Below, piece by piece: positions 7,713-17,429 of a stretch of 64,000 nucleotides of DNA. Made by a program: the position numbers and the translations under genes. Source of the stretch: Contendibacter sp031732755. Its GTDB lineage: Bacteria; Pseudomonadota; Gammaproteobacteria; Competibacterales; Competibacteraceae. The DNA is taken from positions 18,086 through 82,085 of the forward strand of contig JAVMKI010000065.1 of NCBI GenBank assembly GCA_031732755.1, written 5' to 3'. Position 1 is the stretch's first letter, and every line of letters begins with the position of its first letter. The notes beneath the pieces were generated by a model. It saw only the letters and a list, made by a program, of their open reading frames with translations, was not told the DNA's origin and made no database searches.

Positions 7713-10700
7713 ATGAAACGCATGCTGATCAATGCGACTCAGCAGGAAGAGTTGCGCGTGGCCCTCGTGGACGGCCAAAAGCTCTACGACCTCGACATCG
7801 AAACTCCCGCGCGGGAACAAAAGAAATCCAACGTCTACAAGGGCCGCGTCACCCGCATCGAGCCGGGACTGGAAGCGGCGTTCGTGGACTACGGCGCCGA
7901 CCGGCACGGCTTTTTGCCCTTCAAGGAAATCAATCGCAGCTACTTTGACGCCCACGCCGCCGAGGGTGGCCGTCCCAGTATCCGCGAGGCGATCCGCGAA
8001 GGCCAGGAGATCATGGTGCAGGTGGAAAAGGAGGAGCGCGGGAACAAGGGCGCGGCGTTGACCACCTTTATCAGCCTGGCCGGGCGCTACCTGGTGCTGA
8101 TGCCCAACAACCCCCGCGCCGGTGGCGTGTCGCGGCGGATCGAGGGCGAGGACCGCCAGGAAATCCGTGAGGTGATGAGTAGCCTTGACATCCCCGATGG
8201 CATGGGTCTGATCGTGCGCACCGCCGGGGTTGGACGCTCGCAGGAGGAATTGCAGTGGGACATGGATTACCTGCTGCACCTGTGGAAAGCCATCGAAACC
8301 GCCTCGACCCAGAAAAAGGCACCGTTCCTGATCTATCAGGAAAGCAACATCATCATCCGCGCCCTGCGCGACTACCTGCGCGCCGACATCGGCGAAATCC
8401 TGGTGGACCATCCCGCCGTCCATCGCCAGGCCCAGGATTTCATGCAGCAGGTGATGCCGCAAAACCTGAACAAGCTCAAACTCTATCAGGACAACATCCC
8501 GCTATTCACCCGCTTCCAGATTGAATCCCAGATCGAAACGGCCTATCAACGCGAAGTCAGCTTGCCCTCTGGCGGCGGCATCGTGATCGACTACACCGAG
8601 GCGCTGGTTTCCATCGACATCAATTCGGCCCGCGCCACCAAGGGCAGCGACATCGAGGAAACCGCGCTCACCACCAATCTGGAAGCCGCCGAGGAAATCG
8701 CCCGGCAGATGCGGCTACGCGATCTGGGTGGGCTGGTGGTCATCGATTTCATCGATATGAACCTGGCCCGCAACCAACGCGAGGTGGAAACCCGCCTGCG
8801 CGAGGCGTTGAAGATGGATCGCGCGCGGGTCCAGGTGGGTCGCATCTCCCGCTTTGGCCTGTTGGAAATGTCGCGGCAACGACTGAGCCCGTCGCTGGAC
8901 GAAGCCAGCCACATGATTTGCCCGCGTTGCAATGGTCAGGGCACCATCCGCAATATTGATTCGCTGGCGCTGAGCGTGCTGCGGTTGATCCAGGAGGAAG
9001 CGATGAAGGATCGGACCGGGCGAGTCGTGGTGCAACTGCCGGTCAAGGTCGCTACTTTCCTGCTCAACGAGAAACGCGAGGCGATTCGCGCCATCGAGCA
9101 ACGCCACCGGATCGGTGTCCTGCTGATCCCCAACGAATCGTTGGAAACGCCGCATTTCAAACTGAACCGCTTGCGGGTGGACGAACTGTCGGAAGGCCCG
9201 CTCCGGTCTTACTCCCTGGCCGAGGACTACGAGGAACCGGTCGAGTTCAAATCCAGCCCGGCGGTCCGAGGCATGGACGAGGAACCGATGGTCAAGGGGG
9301 TCGCGCCGTCCACACCGGCCCCGACGCCACCGCCCCCTCCCGCCAAGCCCGAAGTCAATCCCAGCTTCTTCGGTTGGTTGTGGGGCAGTCTGTTCGGCCA
9401 GGCTCCACAGCAGTCTCGCGAGGAACGGCCCACGCGAACCGGACCACGCGCGGCCAAACCGGATCGGCATCGCCGCGACCGGGTTGGACGACGGAACGAA
9501 ACGGAACCCGTCGTGGAGGCGCCGGTGGTCAAGCCGGCGGTCACGCCAACCGCTCCCGAACCCGTCGCTGCCGCCGTCACCCCGCCGGTCGAAGGGCTGC
9601 AATCCGAACCCACGCCCGAACCCAGACCAGCGGAGGTTTTGGCGGGAGACGCTGACGAGTCCGCCGCCATGGCCGAGGCCGAGGAGGAGAGCGCTGGATC
9701 GCGGGGCCGACGGGGCCGGCGCGGCGGCCGACGGCGGCGGCGGGGTGAAGCGCCCGCTTCGCCCGAGGCGAACCCGCCGGTTTTGGAACCCGGCGAGGAG
9801 AATGAGGAAAGTCGTGAAAATCCTGAGTCCGGCGATTGGACCAGGGAGTCCACGGAAACGTGGGATCGCCCTGCTGGGGCGGCGCCACCTCCCGGAATGG
9901 AATCGCCCGCCGCGCCGAGCTCACCGCCACGGCGAATTCGCAGCGGACGTCCGCGCTTACCCCGCGAGGTGATTGCCGCCGCGAGAGCGGCTTCCGAAGC
10001 CTCTGCCTTGTCTTCCGCGCCAGAGTCCTTTTTACCGCCACCGCCACCGTCGCTGGAATATCCGGTCGCCGAAGAAGACACCGCGCCAGCCGCCCAACCC
10101 ATGGTCACCGTGGTCGATCTGACCCCTGAAGCGGTGGATGCGGCCTCGCCGGTCGGGTCTCCGGAGACGCACGGGGAATGTTCGAANNNNNNNNNNNNNN
10201 NNNNNNNNNNNNNNNNNNNNNNNNNNNNNNNNNNNNNNNNNNNNNNNNNNNNNNNNNNNNNNNNNNNNNNNNNNNNNNNNNNNNNNCGAATCTCCGAATG
10301 AAGCGGTTCCTCAGGCGACGGAGGCGGCGTCACCGGTTGAAGCTCTGGAAACGCACGGGGAATGTTCGAACGAATCTCCGAATGAAGCGGTTCCTCAGGC
10401 GACGGAGGCGGCGTCACCGGTTGAAACCACAACACCGGCGCTCGAAACGCCACCGGTAGCAGTCGAGGCCACGGTGTCAGAGCTTGAATCCGTTGCGCCC
10501 ACCGAGGCTGGCGAGCTTCCCGTGGAACGAGTGGTCACCGGGGTGGTCGCCGAGCAGCCTGATGAGGGATTGCTCCAGTCCGACGCTGGCGCGACTGAAA
10601 CGCCTGTCTGTTTGACGCCAGATGTGGTCGCCGCCGCGCCGCCCTCGGAGGAGGAATCGGCGGCCGTTCCGCTCGCCAGCGAGGCCGAGCCGGTAACCAC

Positions 10701-10836
10701 CACGACGGTTGCCGACACGGATGCTCCCGACATTTCGCCGCCGACGGAATCGGCCGAAGCGCCGGCCGTTACCCCAACGACGCCGCCGTCACCGCCAACG
10801 CCGGAACCCAACGCCGAGAACACGCCGACAAGTTAG
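7713..10836 (+). CDS. rne: Ribonuclease E (interrupted by an assembly gap in the C-terminal half)
   Basis: The essential endoribonuclease and degradosome scaffold. The N-terminal half is nearly colinear with E. coli RNase E: S1 domain (about 35-125), catalytic aspartates in SIDINSARATKG and VVIDFIDM, and the zinc-link CPRCNGQG with Cys403 and Cys406. The C-terminal half is divergent: an amphipathic membrane-targeting helix SFFGWLWGSLF (551-561), an Arg-rich stretch near 664-680, then a Pro/Ala/Glu-rich tail. Start at 7713, with AGGGA 8 nt upstream. The 100-N gap shifts the frame by one base, but the flanks join in frame when the gap is removed, so the gene is taken as intact to TAG at 10834-10836: at least 1007 residues plus an unknown number of 28-residue repeats. 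Confidence 0.93.
10187..10286. other. Assembly gap of 100 N inside the rne tandem repeat
   Basis: Exactly 100 N, a conventional placeholder length. The left flank ends and the right flank begins at the boundary of an 84-bp repeat, so the gap most likely hides further repeat copies. Confidence 0.95.
10287..10425 (+). repeat. 84-bp in-frame tandem repeat in the rne tail
   Basis: A full 84-bp unit (10287-10370) is followed by 55 identical bases of a second copy (10371-10425). The last 20 bp before the gap (10167-10186) match the end of the unit. One unit encodes 28 residues, beginning ESPNEAVPQATEAASPVE and ending ETHGECSN. It is acidic, Pro/Ala-rich and probably disordered. The period is a multiple of three, so copy-number change keeps the frame. 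Confidence 0.9.
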
Positions 10837-11156
10837 TGCTCAAGCGGTGCGTGGCCGCCATCGTGCGCGGTTTCACTGCCGAACCGCGTCGGTATGCCCC
10901 GCCTGAATCTGGGTGGGGTTTATGCGGCTACTGGCGCGCAAAGCTTGCCGCGCGCAGGTTACCAACGGCTATGATGTGACCGTGTCGGGTGCGTTGGCGG
11001 CGGGCGCGGGCTGAGAGCGAGTGTCCTCGCTGGCGGTTACCACCCGCCCGCGCGCCCGCGCGGGGTCGGCCTTGGTGGAGTCTCGGCCAGGGCCGACGCC
11101 CATCCGCATCACCGAAACCCGATCCGCGTCATCCAAATCTTGGAGTGCTCCGCCGC
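10837..11156. other. 320-bp intergenic region after rne, nothing recognised
   Basis: GC-rich sequence between the rne stop and the chosen start of the MFS-acyltransferase gene. An upstream extension of that gene is open from 10989, but its residues are Arg/Pro-rich and unlike a transporter N-terminus. No convincing terminator, promoter or RNA gene was found. Confidence 0.4.
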
Positions 11157-13043
11157 ATGGCTCACGACAATGAATTCACCCTGCTCAGGGGGCGACGGTT
11201 CCTGCCGTTTTTCGTTACCCAGTTTCTGGGCGCGTTCAACGACAACGTATTTAAGAACGCCCTGATCATCTTGATCGCGTTTCAAGTGGCGGGCGCCGAT
11301 CCCGGTCGCTCCAACTTTCTGATCAATCTCTGCGCCGGCTTGTTCGTGCTACCGTTCTTTCTGTTCTCGGCCACCGCCGGCCAGTTATGCGACAAGTACG
11401 AAAAGTCGCGCTACATCCGCTGGGTCAAATTGCTGGAGATCGTCATCATGCTCGGCGCGGCGACGGGATTCATGTTGAACAGCGTGCCATTGTTGATCGC
11501 CATGCTATTCATGATGGGTTTCCATTCGACGCTGTTTGGGCCGGCCAAGTACAGCATCATGCCGCAACATCTGAAGCCGGAGGAACTGATCGGCGGCAAC
11601 GCCTGGGTGGAGATGGGCACCAATCTCGCCATCTTGCTGGGCACCATCCTGGGCGGCGTTCTGATCGCTTGGCAGCAGGGTTCCTTATGGGTGTCCGGCG
11701 CGGTGATCCTGATCGCCGTGCTCGGTTTTCTGAGCAGTTGGGCGATTCCGCCCGCGCCGCCCGCCGATCCGAACCTAAAGATCAATTGGAATCCGTTCAG
11801 CGAAACCTGGAACATCCTCCGATTCACCCATGGGAACTTCACCGTCTTCCAGTCGGTGCTCGGTATTTCCTGGTTCTGGTTCCTGGGCAGCGTTTACGTG
11901 GCGCAGTTGCCCAACTTTACCAAACTCACCCTTGGCGGTGGCGAGCATGTGGTGACTCTGCTGCTGACGCTGTTCGCCGTCGGTATCGGTACCGGTTCGC
12001 TGCTGTGCGAGCGGATGTCCGGGCACAAGGTGGAGCTCGGCCTGGTGCCGTTCGGTTCCATCGGTCTGACCGTGTTCGGCGTGGACCTGTTCTTTGCCAC
12101 GCCCGCGTCGCCACCCGTCGGCGGTGAATCGCTGGGCGCGCTGGTTTTCCTGAGCCAGCCGGGCAGTTGGCGAATCGTGCTGGACGTGGTGTCGATTGGG
12201 GTATTCGGGGGCTTTTTTATCGTGCCCCTGTATGCCCTGGTGCAGCAGCGCAGCGAACCCAGCCACCTGTCGCGAGTGATCGCCGGCAACAACATCCTCA
12301 ACGCCGTGTTCATGGTGACGGCGGCCATCATCGCGGTGGTGATGCTGGACCTGGGATTGAGCATTCCGCAATTGTTGCTGCTGATGGCGATTTTCAACGC
12401 GGTGGTGGCGGTCTATATCTTCGGTCTGGTGCCCGAATTCCTGATGCGCTTCATCGTCTGGATGCTGGTGAACGTCGGTTACCGGTTGAAAACGCGAGGG
12501 CTGGAAAATATTCCCGACGAGGGACCGGCGGTGGTGGTGTGCAATCATGTCAGCTACATGGACGCGCTGGTGGTGATCGGCTGCTGCCGTCGACCGATCC
12601 GCTTTGTCATGGATCATCAGATCTTCAAGATTCCATTGCTGAATTTCGTGTTTCGCACCGCCGGCGCGGTTCCCATCGCCCCGGCGCGCGAGAACCCGGA
12701 AATTCTGGAGCGCGCCTACGACCGGGTGGCCCGCTATCTGGAAGAAGGGGAGGTGGTGGGCATCTTCCCGGAAGGGCGGTTGACTGCGGACGGTGAAGTT
12801 GGCCCTTTCAAGTCCGGCATCGAGCAGATCATCCAGCGCACGCCGGCGCCGGTGGTGCCCATGGCGCTGCGTGGGCTATGGGGTAGCTTCTTCAGCCGCC
12901 GTTACGGCAAGGCGATGAGCAATTTCCCCCGGCGGTTCTGGTCACGAGTCGAATTGGCGGTGGGGGAACCGGTGCCAGCGGAACAGGCGACTTCGGCACT
13001 GTTGCGCGAGCGAGTCACCCTGTTGCGGGGCAATTGGCCATAG
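11157..13043 (+). CDS. MFS transporter fused to a PlsC-type acyltransferase (LplT-Aas-like)
   Basis: A 628-residue membrane protein. Residues 1-430 are a major facilitator domain with about 12 helices, beginning near FLPFFVTQFLGAFNDN, a segment typical of LplT-like lysophospholipid flippases. Residues 440-628 are a glycerolipid acyltransferase with the NHVSYMD motif (His464, Asp469) and FPEGR (537-541). Such fusions are thought to bring lysophospholipid across the inner membrane and re-acylate it. Unlike E. coli Aas there is no AMP-binding acyl-ACP synthetase domain, so acyl donor supply must come from elsewhere. The ATG at 11157 is chosen because the transporter homology starts there; TTGGAG lies about 11 nt upstream. 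Confidence 0.85.
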   Translation: MAHDNEFTLLRGRRFLPFFVTQFLGAFNDNVFKNALIILIAFQVAGADPGRSNFLINLCAGLFVLPFFLFSATAGQLCDKYEKSRYIRWVKLLEIVIMLGAATGFMLNSVPLLIAMLFMMGFHSTLFGPAKYSIMPQHLKPEELIGGNAWVEMGTNLAILLGTILGGVLIAWQQGSLWVSGAVILIAVLGFLSSWAIPPAPPADPNLKINWNPFSETWNILRFTHGNFTVFQSVLGISWFWFLGSVYVAQLPNFTKLTLGGGEHVVTLLLTLFAVGIGTGSLLCERMSGHKVELGLVPFGSIGLTVFGVDLFFATPASPPVGGESLGALVFLSQPGSWRIVLDVVSIGVFGGFFIVPLYALVQQRSEPSHLSRVIAGNNILNAVFMVTAAIIAVVMLDLGLSIPQLLLLMAIFNAVVAVYIFGLVPEFLMRFIVWMLVNVGYRLKTRGLENIPDEGPAVVVCNHVSYMDALVVIGCCRRPIRFVMDHQIFKIPLLNFVFRTAGAVPIAPARENPEILERAYDRVARYLEEGEVVGIFPEGRLTADGEVGPFKSGIEQIIQRTPAPVVPMALRGLWGSFFSRRYGKAMSNFPRRFWSRVELAVGEPVPAEQATSALLRERVTLLRGNWP

Positions 13044-13068
13044 CAAACGTCGTGAGGAAAAGGGTGCC

Positions 13069-13395
13069 GTGAGGTGGATTGCGCGGAATGACAGCGGTTT
13101 AAGGCACCCGTTGAAGAGCCAGCGGCAGGCTGGCGGGGTGTTGCCGTGGGTGGCGCTGCTCGTGCTGGGGGCGGTGGGAGGCGCGTTGTTTTACGGGTAT
13201 GCGACCCCATCGGCGATCCCTGCCTGGGCGCGCGGTTGGTTGTCGGACCCACCGGGACAAACCAAACCGCTCTATCGCTGGCGCGATGACCAGGGTCGGG
13301 CACAGGTCACTGATCGACCGCCCAAAGGCCGGCCCTACGAGGAAGTGCGTTACCGCGCCGATATCAACGTGATGCCAGATGCGCCGCGCCCCTGA
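13069..13395 (+). CDS. Single-pass membrane protein with DUF4124-like domain
   Basis: A 108-residue protein starting with GTG, with GAGGAAAAG about 9 nt upstream. A hydrophobic helix (about residues 25-45) precedes a short domain KPLYRWRDDQGRAQVTDRPP, the pattern of DUF4124, found in many small envelope proteins of gammaproteobacteria. The function of DUF4124 is unknown. The orientation with a basic N-terminus suggests that the domain faces the periplasm. It follows the acyltransferase fusion after 25 bp and could be co-transcribed with it; no functional link is evident. Confidence 0.7.
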   Translation: MRWIARNDSGLRHPLKSQRQAGGVLPWVALLVLGAVGGALFYGYATPSAIPAWARGWLSDPPGQTKPLYRWRDDQGRAQVTDRPPKGRPYEEVRYRADINVMPDAPRP

Positions 13396-13544
13396 AAAGA
13401 TAAGCTGAACATGCCTATCGTCGCTTTTCGTCTTTGGCCCGTGAGGCTTTGGAGTCGCCTTCCTCGCGCTGGCTTGGCGAACGAAAGATGGAATGAGCGC
13501 CGGAAAATCGATCAGGATTTCCCAACCGCCTCCGGGCAAGCACG

Positions 13545-14390
13545 ATGCTGAGCTACCGTCATGCTTTCCACGCCGGCAACTTCGCCGACGTGTTCAAACA
13601 TGCCCTGCTGGTCCAACTCATCCGCGCCCTGCGGCGCAAGGACAAGCCGTTTTGCGTGTTCGATACCCACGCCGGCGCGGGTTGCTACGATCTGAATGCG
13701 CCGCCAGCGCAAAAGAATTGCGAATTCGTCGGCGGCATCGGTCGGTTGTGGACCCAGACCGGGTTGAGTTCGGAGTTGGCCGATTATGTGGCGCGGGTTC
13801 GCGCATTCAATCCGGATGGCCCGTTGCGCGTTTATCCCGGTTCGCCGCGTATCGCCCGCGCTCTGTTGCGGCCCGGCGACCGATTGACCCTGACCGAATT
13901 GCATCCAACCGAGCACGCCGTGCTTCAGACCGAATTCGCTGGCGACCGGCAGGTTGCGGTGCATCATCAGGATGGCTACGCCGCGCTCAGGGCGTTGTTA
14001 CCGCCCCCGGAGCGGCGCGGACTGGTCTTGGTGGATCCGGCCTACGAGTTGAAGATCGAATTCGACCGGTTGACCGAGGCGGTTCGGGTCATTCATCGTC
14101 GCTGGGCGAACGGAATCATCGCCCTCTGGTATCCGATTCTCGACCGCGCGCCCAGTCTGCGCTGGCAACGCACGCTGCAAACGTTGGCCATTCCGGCGAT
14201 GTTGTGCGTTGAACTGGGGCTGTATCCTTACGATGGTCCGCCGGGTTTGCACGGTTGCGGCATGATCCTCATCAATCCGCCGTGGCAATTGGACGAAACG
14301 CTGGACCGCCTGCTACCGGAACTGCTGCAATGCCTGCGCGTCGGCGACCATGGCCAAACCCGGCTGGAATGGCTGACCGTCGCGCCTTGA
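13545..14390 (+). CDS. rlmJ: 23S rRNA (adenine2030-N6)-methyltransferase RlmJ
   Basis: Methylates A2030 of 23S rRNA using S-adenosylmethionine. The 281-residue protein starts with the family hallmark MLSYRHAFHAGNFADVFKH, carries the SAM-binding FDTHAGAG segment (39-46) and has DPAY at 164-167 as the methyltransferase catalytic motif (DPPY in E. coli). Length and N-terminus match E. coli RlmJ closely, which fixes the start although the ribosome binding site is weak. It lies 27 bp before the sulfurtransferase gene; no shared pathway is known. Confidence 0.93.
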   Translation: MLSYRHAFHAGNFADVFKHALLVQLIRALRRKDKPFCVFDTHAGAGCYDLNAPPAQKNCEFVGGIGRLWTQTGLSSELADYVARVRAFNPDGPLRVYPGSPRIARALLRPGDRLTLTELHPTEHAVLQTEFAGDRQVAVHHQDGYAALRALLPPPERRGLVLVDPAYELKIEFDRLTEAVRVIHRRWANGIIALWYPILDRAPSLRWQRTLQTLAIPAMLCVELGLYPYDGPPGLHGCGMILINPPWQLDETLDRLLPELLQCLRVGDHGQTRLEWLTVAP

Positions 14391-14417
14391 CCGTCAACCC
14401 CTGATTCCTGGAAACCC

Positions 14418-15278
14418 ATGTATTACGATACCTTGATCGATGTCGCCACGTTGCGCGCTCACCTCAACGCGCCTCACTGGGTCGTGGTGGATTGCCGTTT
14501 CAACCTGATGGATGTCGAAGCGGGCCGCCGCGCTTATCAGAAGGGCCATCTGCCCGGCGCCCGCTACGCGCATCTCGACGAAGACCTGTCCAGCCCCATC
14601 ACCCCGGTAACGGGTCGGCATCCGCTGCCCGATCCAGCGCGGCTGGCGCGTCGGCTGGGCGACTGGGGCATCGGTCCCGGAATTCAGGTCGTGGTCTACG
14701 ACGACCTGGGCGGGATGCTGGCGGCGGCGCGGTTGTGGTGGCTGTTGCGCTGGCTGGGGCACGAGGCGGTGGCGGTGCTGGACGGGGGTCTTTCCGCCTG
14801 GCAACGGGCCGGAGGGCCATTGGTCGCCGAACCGCCCAGGGTGCGACCGGTGACGTTTCATGCCCGGCCGAATGACCGATGTTGGTTGACCACGGCGCGG
14901 GTTTTGGCGTTGCCCGCCGAGGATGTCATGCTGGACGCGCGCGCGGCGGCGCGCTTTCGGGGGGAAATGGAGCCGGTTGATCCGGTCGCGGGGCACATTC
15001 CGGGCGCGATCAACCTGCCGACCGAGGGTCACCTGAACGCCGACGGTCATTTTCTACCTCGCGCCGAACTGTGGGCGCGGTTCATGGCGGCGCTGGGCGA
15101 ACGGTCGCCAGCCACGGTGGTGCACAGTTGCGGCTCCGGCGTGACCGCTTGCCACAACCTGCTGGCGATGGAAGCCGCAGGCCTGCGCGGTTCGCGGCTG
15201 TACGCCGGTTCCTGGAGCGAGTGGATCCGCGATCCGGCCCGGCCCGTGGCGACCGGGACCGGTTTAGAGGCGGTCTGA
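14418..15278 (+). CDS. sseA: 3-mercaptopyruvate/thiosulfate sulfurtransferase (tandem rhodanese)
   Basis: A 286-residue protein with two rhodanese domains: the inactive N-terminal one (about 5-130) and the catalytic C-terminal one (about 160-280). The active-site loop is CGSGVTA with Cys238 as persulfide carrier; this loop is typical of 3-mercaptopyruvate sulfurtransferases rather than thiosulfate-preferring rhodaneses (CRxGxR-type loops). It transfers sulfur to cyanide or thiol acceptors in the cytoplasm. It converges with argG, with two overlapping hairpins in the 107-bp gap between them. Confidence 0.88.
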   Translation: MYYDTLIDVATLRAHLNAPHWVVVDCRFNLMDVEAGRRAYQKGHLPGARYAHLDEDLSSPITPVTGRHPLPDPARLARRLGDWGIGPGIQVVVYDDLGGMLAAARLWWLLRWLGHEAVAVLDGGLSAWQRAGGPLVAEPPRVRPVTFHARPNDRCWLTTARVLALPAEDVMLDARAAARFRGEMEPVDPVAGHIPGAINLPTEGHLNADGHFLPRAELWARFMAALGERSPATVVHSCGSGVTACHNLLAMEAAGLRGSRLYAGSWSEWIRDPARPVATGTGLEAV

Positions 15279-15320
15279 AAACGCGCTGAATGGTCGTAAG
15301 GGTCGTCTTGCCGGCGATCC

Positions 15321-15378
15321 TCTGTCCCATCGCGGGTGGGATGAAACCGGCGCGATGGGACAGAGACGCGCCGGTTTC
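15321..15378. repeat. Two overlapping, mutually exclusive perfect inverted repeats
   Basis: Stem 1 is 14 bp: TCTGTCCCATCGCG (15321-15334) with its complement at 15351-15364. Stem 2 is 12 bp: GAAACCGGCGCG (15343-15354) with its complement at 15367-15378. They share CGCG at 15351-15354, so only one can form fully at a time. The site lies between the convergent sseA and argG genes. Neither orientation shows a T-run, so a classical terminator is not supported. Confidence 0.8.
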
Positions 15379-15385
15379 CACTACC

Positions 15386-16603
15386 CTAGCGTCGCCCCTT
15401 CAGCGCCGCGATGCGCATCCGCAGGGCGTTGAGCTTGATAAAGCCTTCGGCATCCTTCTGATCATAGGCGCCGGCGTCATCCTCGAAGGTTGCAATGCTC
15501 ATATCGAACAAGCTGTCCTCCGACTTGCGCCCGGCGATGATCACGTTGCCCTTGTACAACTTTACCCGCACCGTGCCATTGACCGGAGCCTGCGCGGCGT
15601 CGATCATCGTCTGCAACATCTTGCGCTCGGGACTCCACCAGTAGCCGTTGTAAACCAGGCTGGCGTAACGGGGCATCAGATCGTCCTTGAGATGGGCGAC
15701 TTCCCGATCCAGCGTCAGGGATTCCATGGCCCGGTGCGCCTTGAGCATGATGGTGCCGCCGGGGGTTTCATAGCAACCACGCGACTTCATGCCGACGTAA
15801 CGGTTTTCCACCAAATCCAGCCGGCCGATGCCGTGTTCGCCGCCCAATCGATTCAATCGGGTCAACACGGCGGCGGGGGTCAGCGTCTCGCCGTCGATGG
15901 CGATGATGTCGCCGCGGCGGTAGGTCAGTTCCACATAGCACGGCTGATCGGGAGCCTTCTCCGGGGACACCGACCAACGCCACATGACCTCCTCCGGCTC
16001 GTTCCACGGGTCCTCAAGCACGCCGCCCTCATAGGAAATATGCAGCAGATTGGCGTCCATCGAGTACGGCGATTTCGTCCCGCGCTTCATCTCGACCGGG
16101 ATGCCGTGTTTTTCGGCATAGGCCAGCAGCTTCTCCCGCGATAGCAAATCCCACTCCCGCCACGGGGCGATGACCTTGATATCCGGTTTCAGGGCGTAAG
16201 CGCCCAGTTCGAAGCGCACCTGATCGTTGCCCTTGCCCGTGGCGCCGTGCGCGACGGCGTCGGCCCCGGTCGCCACCGCGATTTCGATCTGCCGCTTGGC
16301 GATCAACGGCCGGGCGATGGAGGTGCCGAGCAGGTACTCGCCTTCGTAGATGGCGTTGGCCCGGAACATGGGGAACACGAAATCGCGGACGAACTCCTCG
16401 CGCAAATCGTCGATGAAGATGTTTTCCGGTTTGATACCGAACATCAGCGCCTTCCGCCGCGCCGGCTCCAACTCTTCGTCCTGTCCCAGATCGGCGGTGA
16501 AGGTCACCACCTCGCATTGGTACACGTCCTGTAACCACTTCAGGATTACCGAGGTATCCAGGCCGCCCGAATAGGCCAGCACGACTTTTTTCACATCCGA
16601 CAT
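15386..16603 (-). CDS. argG: Argininosuccinate synthase
   Basis: Joins citrulline and aspartate with ATP in arginine biosynthesis, in the cytoplasm. The 405-residue protein opens with MSDVKKVVLAYSGGLDTSVI, containing the N-type ATP-pyrophosphatase loop SGGLDTS. Length fits the common ~400-residue type, not the longer E. coli form. The start at 16603 is chosen because GAGGAAT lies 5 nt upstream and the seven extra residues of the longer frame (to 16624) are not conserved. It stands alone; no other arginine genes are nearby. Confidence 0.95.
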   Translation of the reverse strand: MSDVKKVVLAYSGGLDTSVILKWLQDVYQCEVVTFTADLGQDEELEPARRKALMFGIKPENIFIDDLREEFVRDFVFPMFRANAIYEGEYLLGTSIARPLIAKRQIEIAVATGADAVAHGATGKGNDQVRFELGAYALKPDIKVIAPWREWDLLSREKLLAYAEKHGIPVEMKRGTKSPYSMDANLLHISYEGGVLEDPWNEPEEVMWRWSVSPEKAPDQPCYVELTYRRGDIIAIDGETLTPAAVLTRLNRLGGEHGIGRLDLVENRYVGMKSRGCYETPGGTIMLKAHRAMESLTLDREVAHLKDDLMPRYASLVYNGYWWSPERKMLQTMIDAAQAPVNGTVRVKLYKGNVIIAGRKSEDSLFDMSIATFEDDAGAYDQKDAEGFIKLNALRMRIAALKGRR

Positions 16604-16853
16604 AATATTCCTCATGAATACCAATGGTTAAGCAACAGGAACAGCCCGGACACCCTGGGTCCGAGCCGCCACGCACGGCTAGCTTAAGGGATTGCCTTCA
16701 TGCGTCAAGGCGCGGTGGGCGCGCAGCGATCACAGGGTCGTTCCACCGCGGGACCGATCCGCCAAAAGCGGTGTTTCGACTTTGGTCGGTCGCTGACCCC
16801 CAATCAGCCCCAGCCGGGTGGACGGATTAGCGAGCCCCAAGTTGGCGGGACCT

Positions 16854-17333
16854 TCAGATCCGATGACGCCGCCGGATGTCGGTCAATAGGCCGCGCGCCG
16901 CTTCCTCAACCAGATCCATCACCCGCTCGAAGCCGCCCGATCCGCCGTAGTAGGGGTCCGGCACTTCCCGCTCGGGGAGATCCGGGGCGAAATCGAGGAA
17001 CAATTGAATGCGACGTTGCAGCTCTGGATTTGGGCACAAGAGCCGCAGATGCGCGAAATTATCCCGATCCATGGCCAGCACGTAGTCAAATTCAACCAAA
17101 TCGTCTTCCGTGACCTGCCGGGCGCGAAGGTACCGCAAATTCACGCCACGGCGCAGGGCCGTCGCCTGGCTGCGCGTATCGGGCGGCGCGCCGATGTGGT
17201 AAGAATGCGTGCCGGCCGAATCCACATGAACCTGTTCGGCCAGACCAGCGCTTTCCAGCATTTGCCGGAACACGCCCTCGGCCATGGGAGAACGACAGAT
17301 ATTGCCCATGCAGACAAACAAAACCTTGATCAT
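16854..17333 (-). CDS. Low-molecular-weight protein tyrosine phosphatase
   Basis: About 159 residues with the P-loop CMGNICRS (CX5R) near the N-terminus and the general-acid motif DPYY near residue 128, the two signatures of this phosphatase family. In bacteria these enzymes often reverse tyrosine phosphorylation of exopolysaccharide kinases; none is in this window. The start at 17333 is preferred because it places the P-loop at residues 8-15; an ATG at 17348 is possible, and the frame is open to 17438. In pseudomonads the same gene follows kdsB, and here it also lies beside kdsB on the same strand, separated by a small opposing gene. Confidence 0.9.
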   Translation of the reverse strand: MIKVLFVCMGNICRSPMAEGVFRQMLESAGLAEQVHVDSAGTHSYHIGAPPDTRSQATALRRGVNLRYLRARQVTEDDLVEFDYVLAMDRDNFAHLRLLCPNPELQRRIQLFLDFAPDLPEREVPDPYYGGSGGFERVMDLVEEAARGLLTDIRRRHRI

Positions 17334-17429
17334 CGCCTTCGCCTTCATTGCATCCCGCTGGCGCGCGGTTGCGGACACCACGCGCGCCGCTGCTGGAATT
17401 TTGGAACTCATCACCCTGGACCATCGCTC

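Noticed and set aside
10187..10301. Apparent frameshift and early stop of RNase E after the N run
   Set aside because: The shift equals 100 mod 3. Without the placeholder Ns the two flanks join in frame and match the repeat junction, so it is an artefact.
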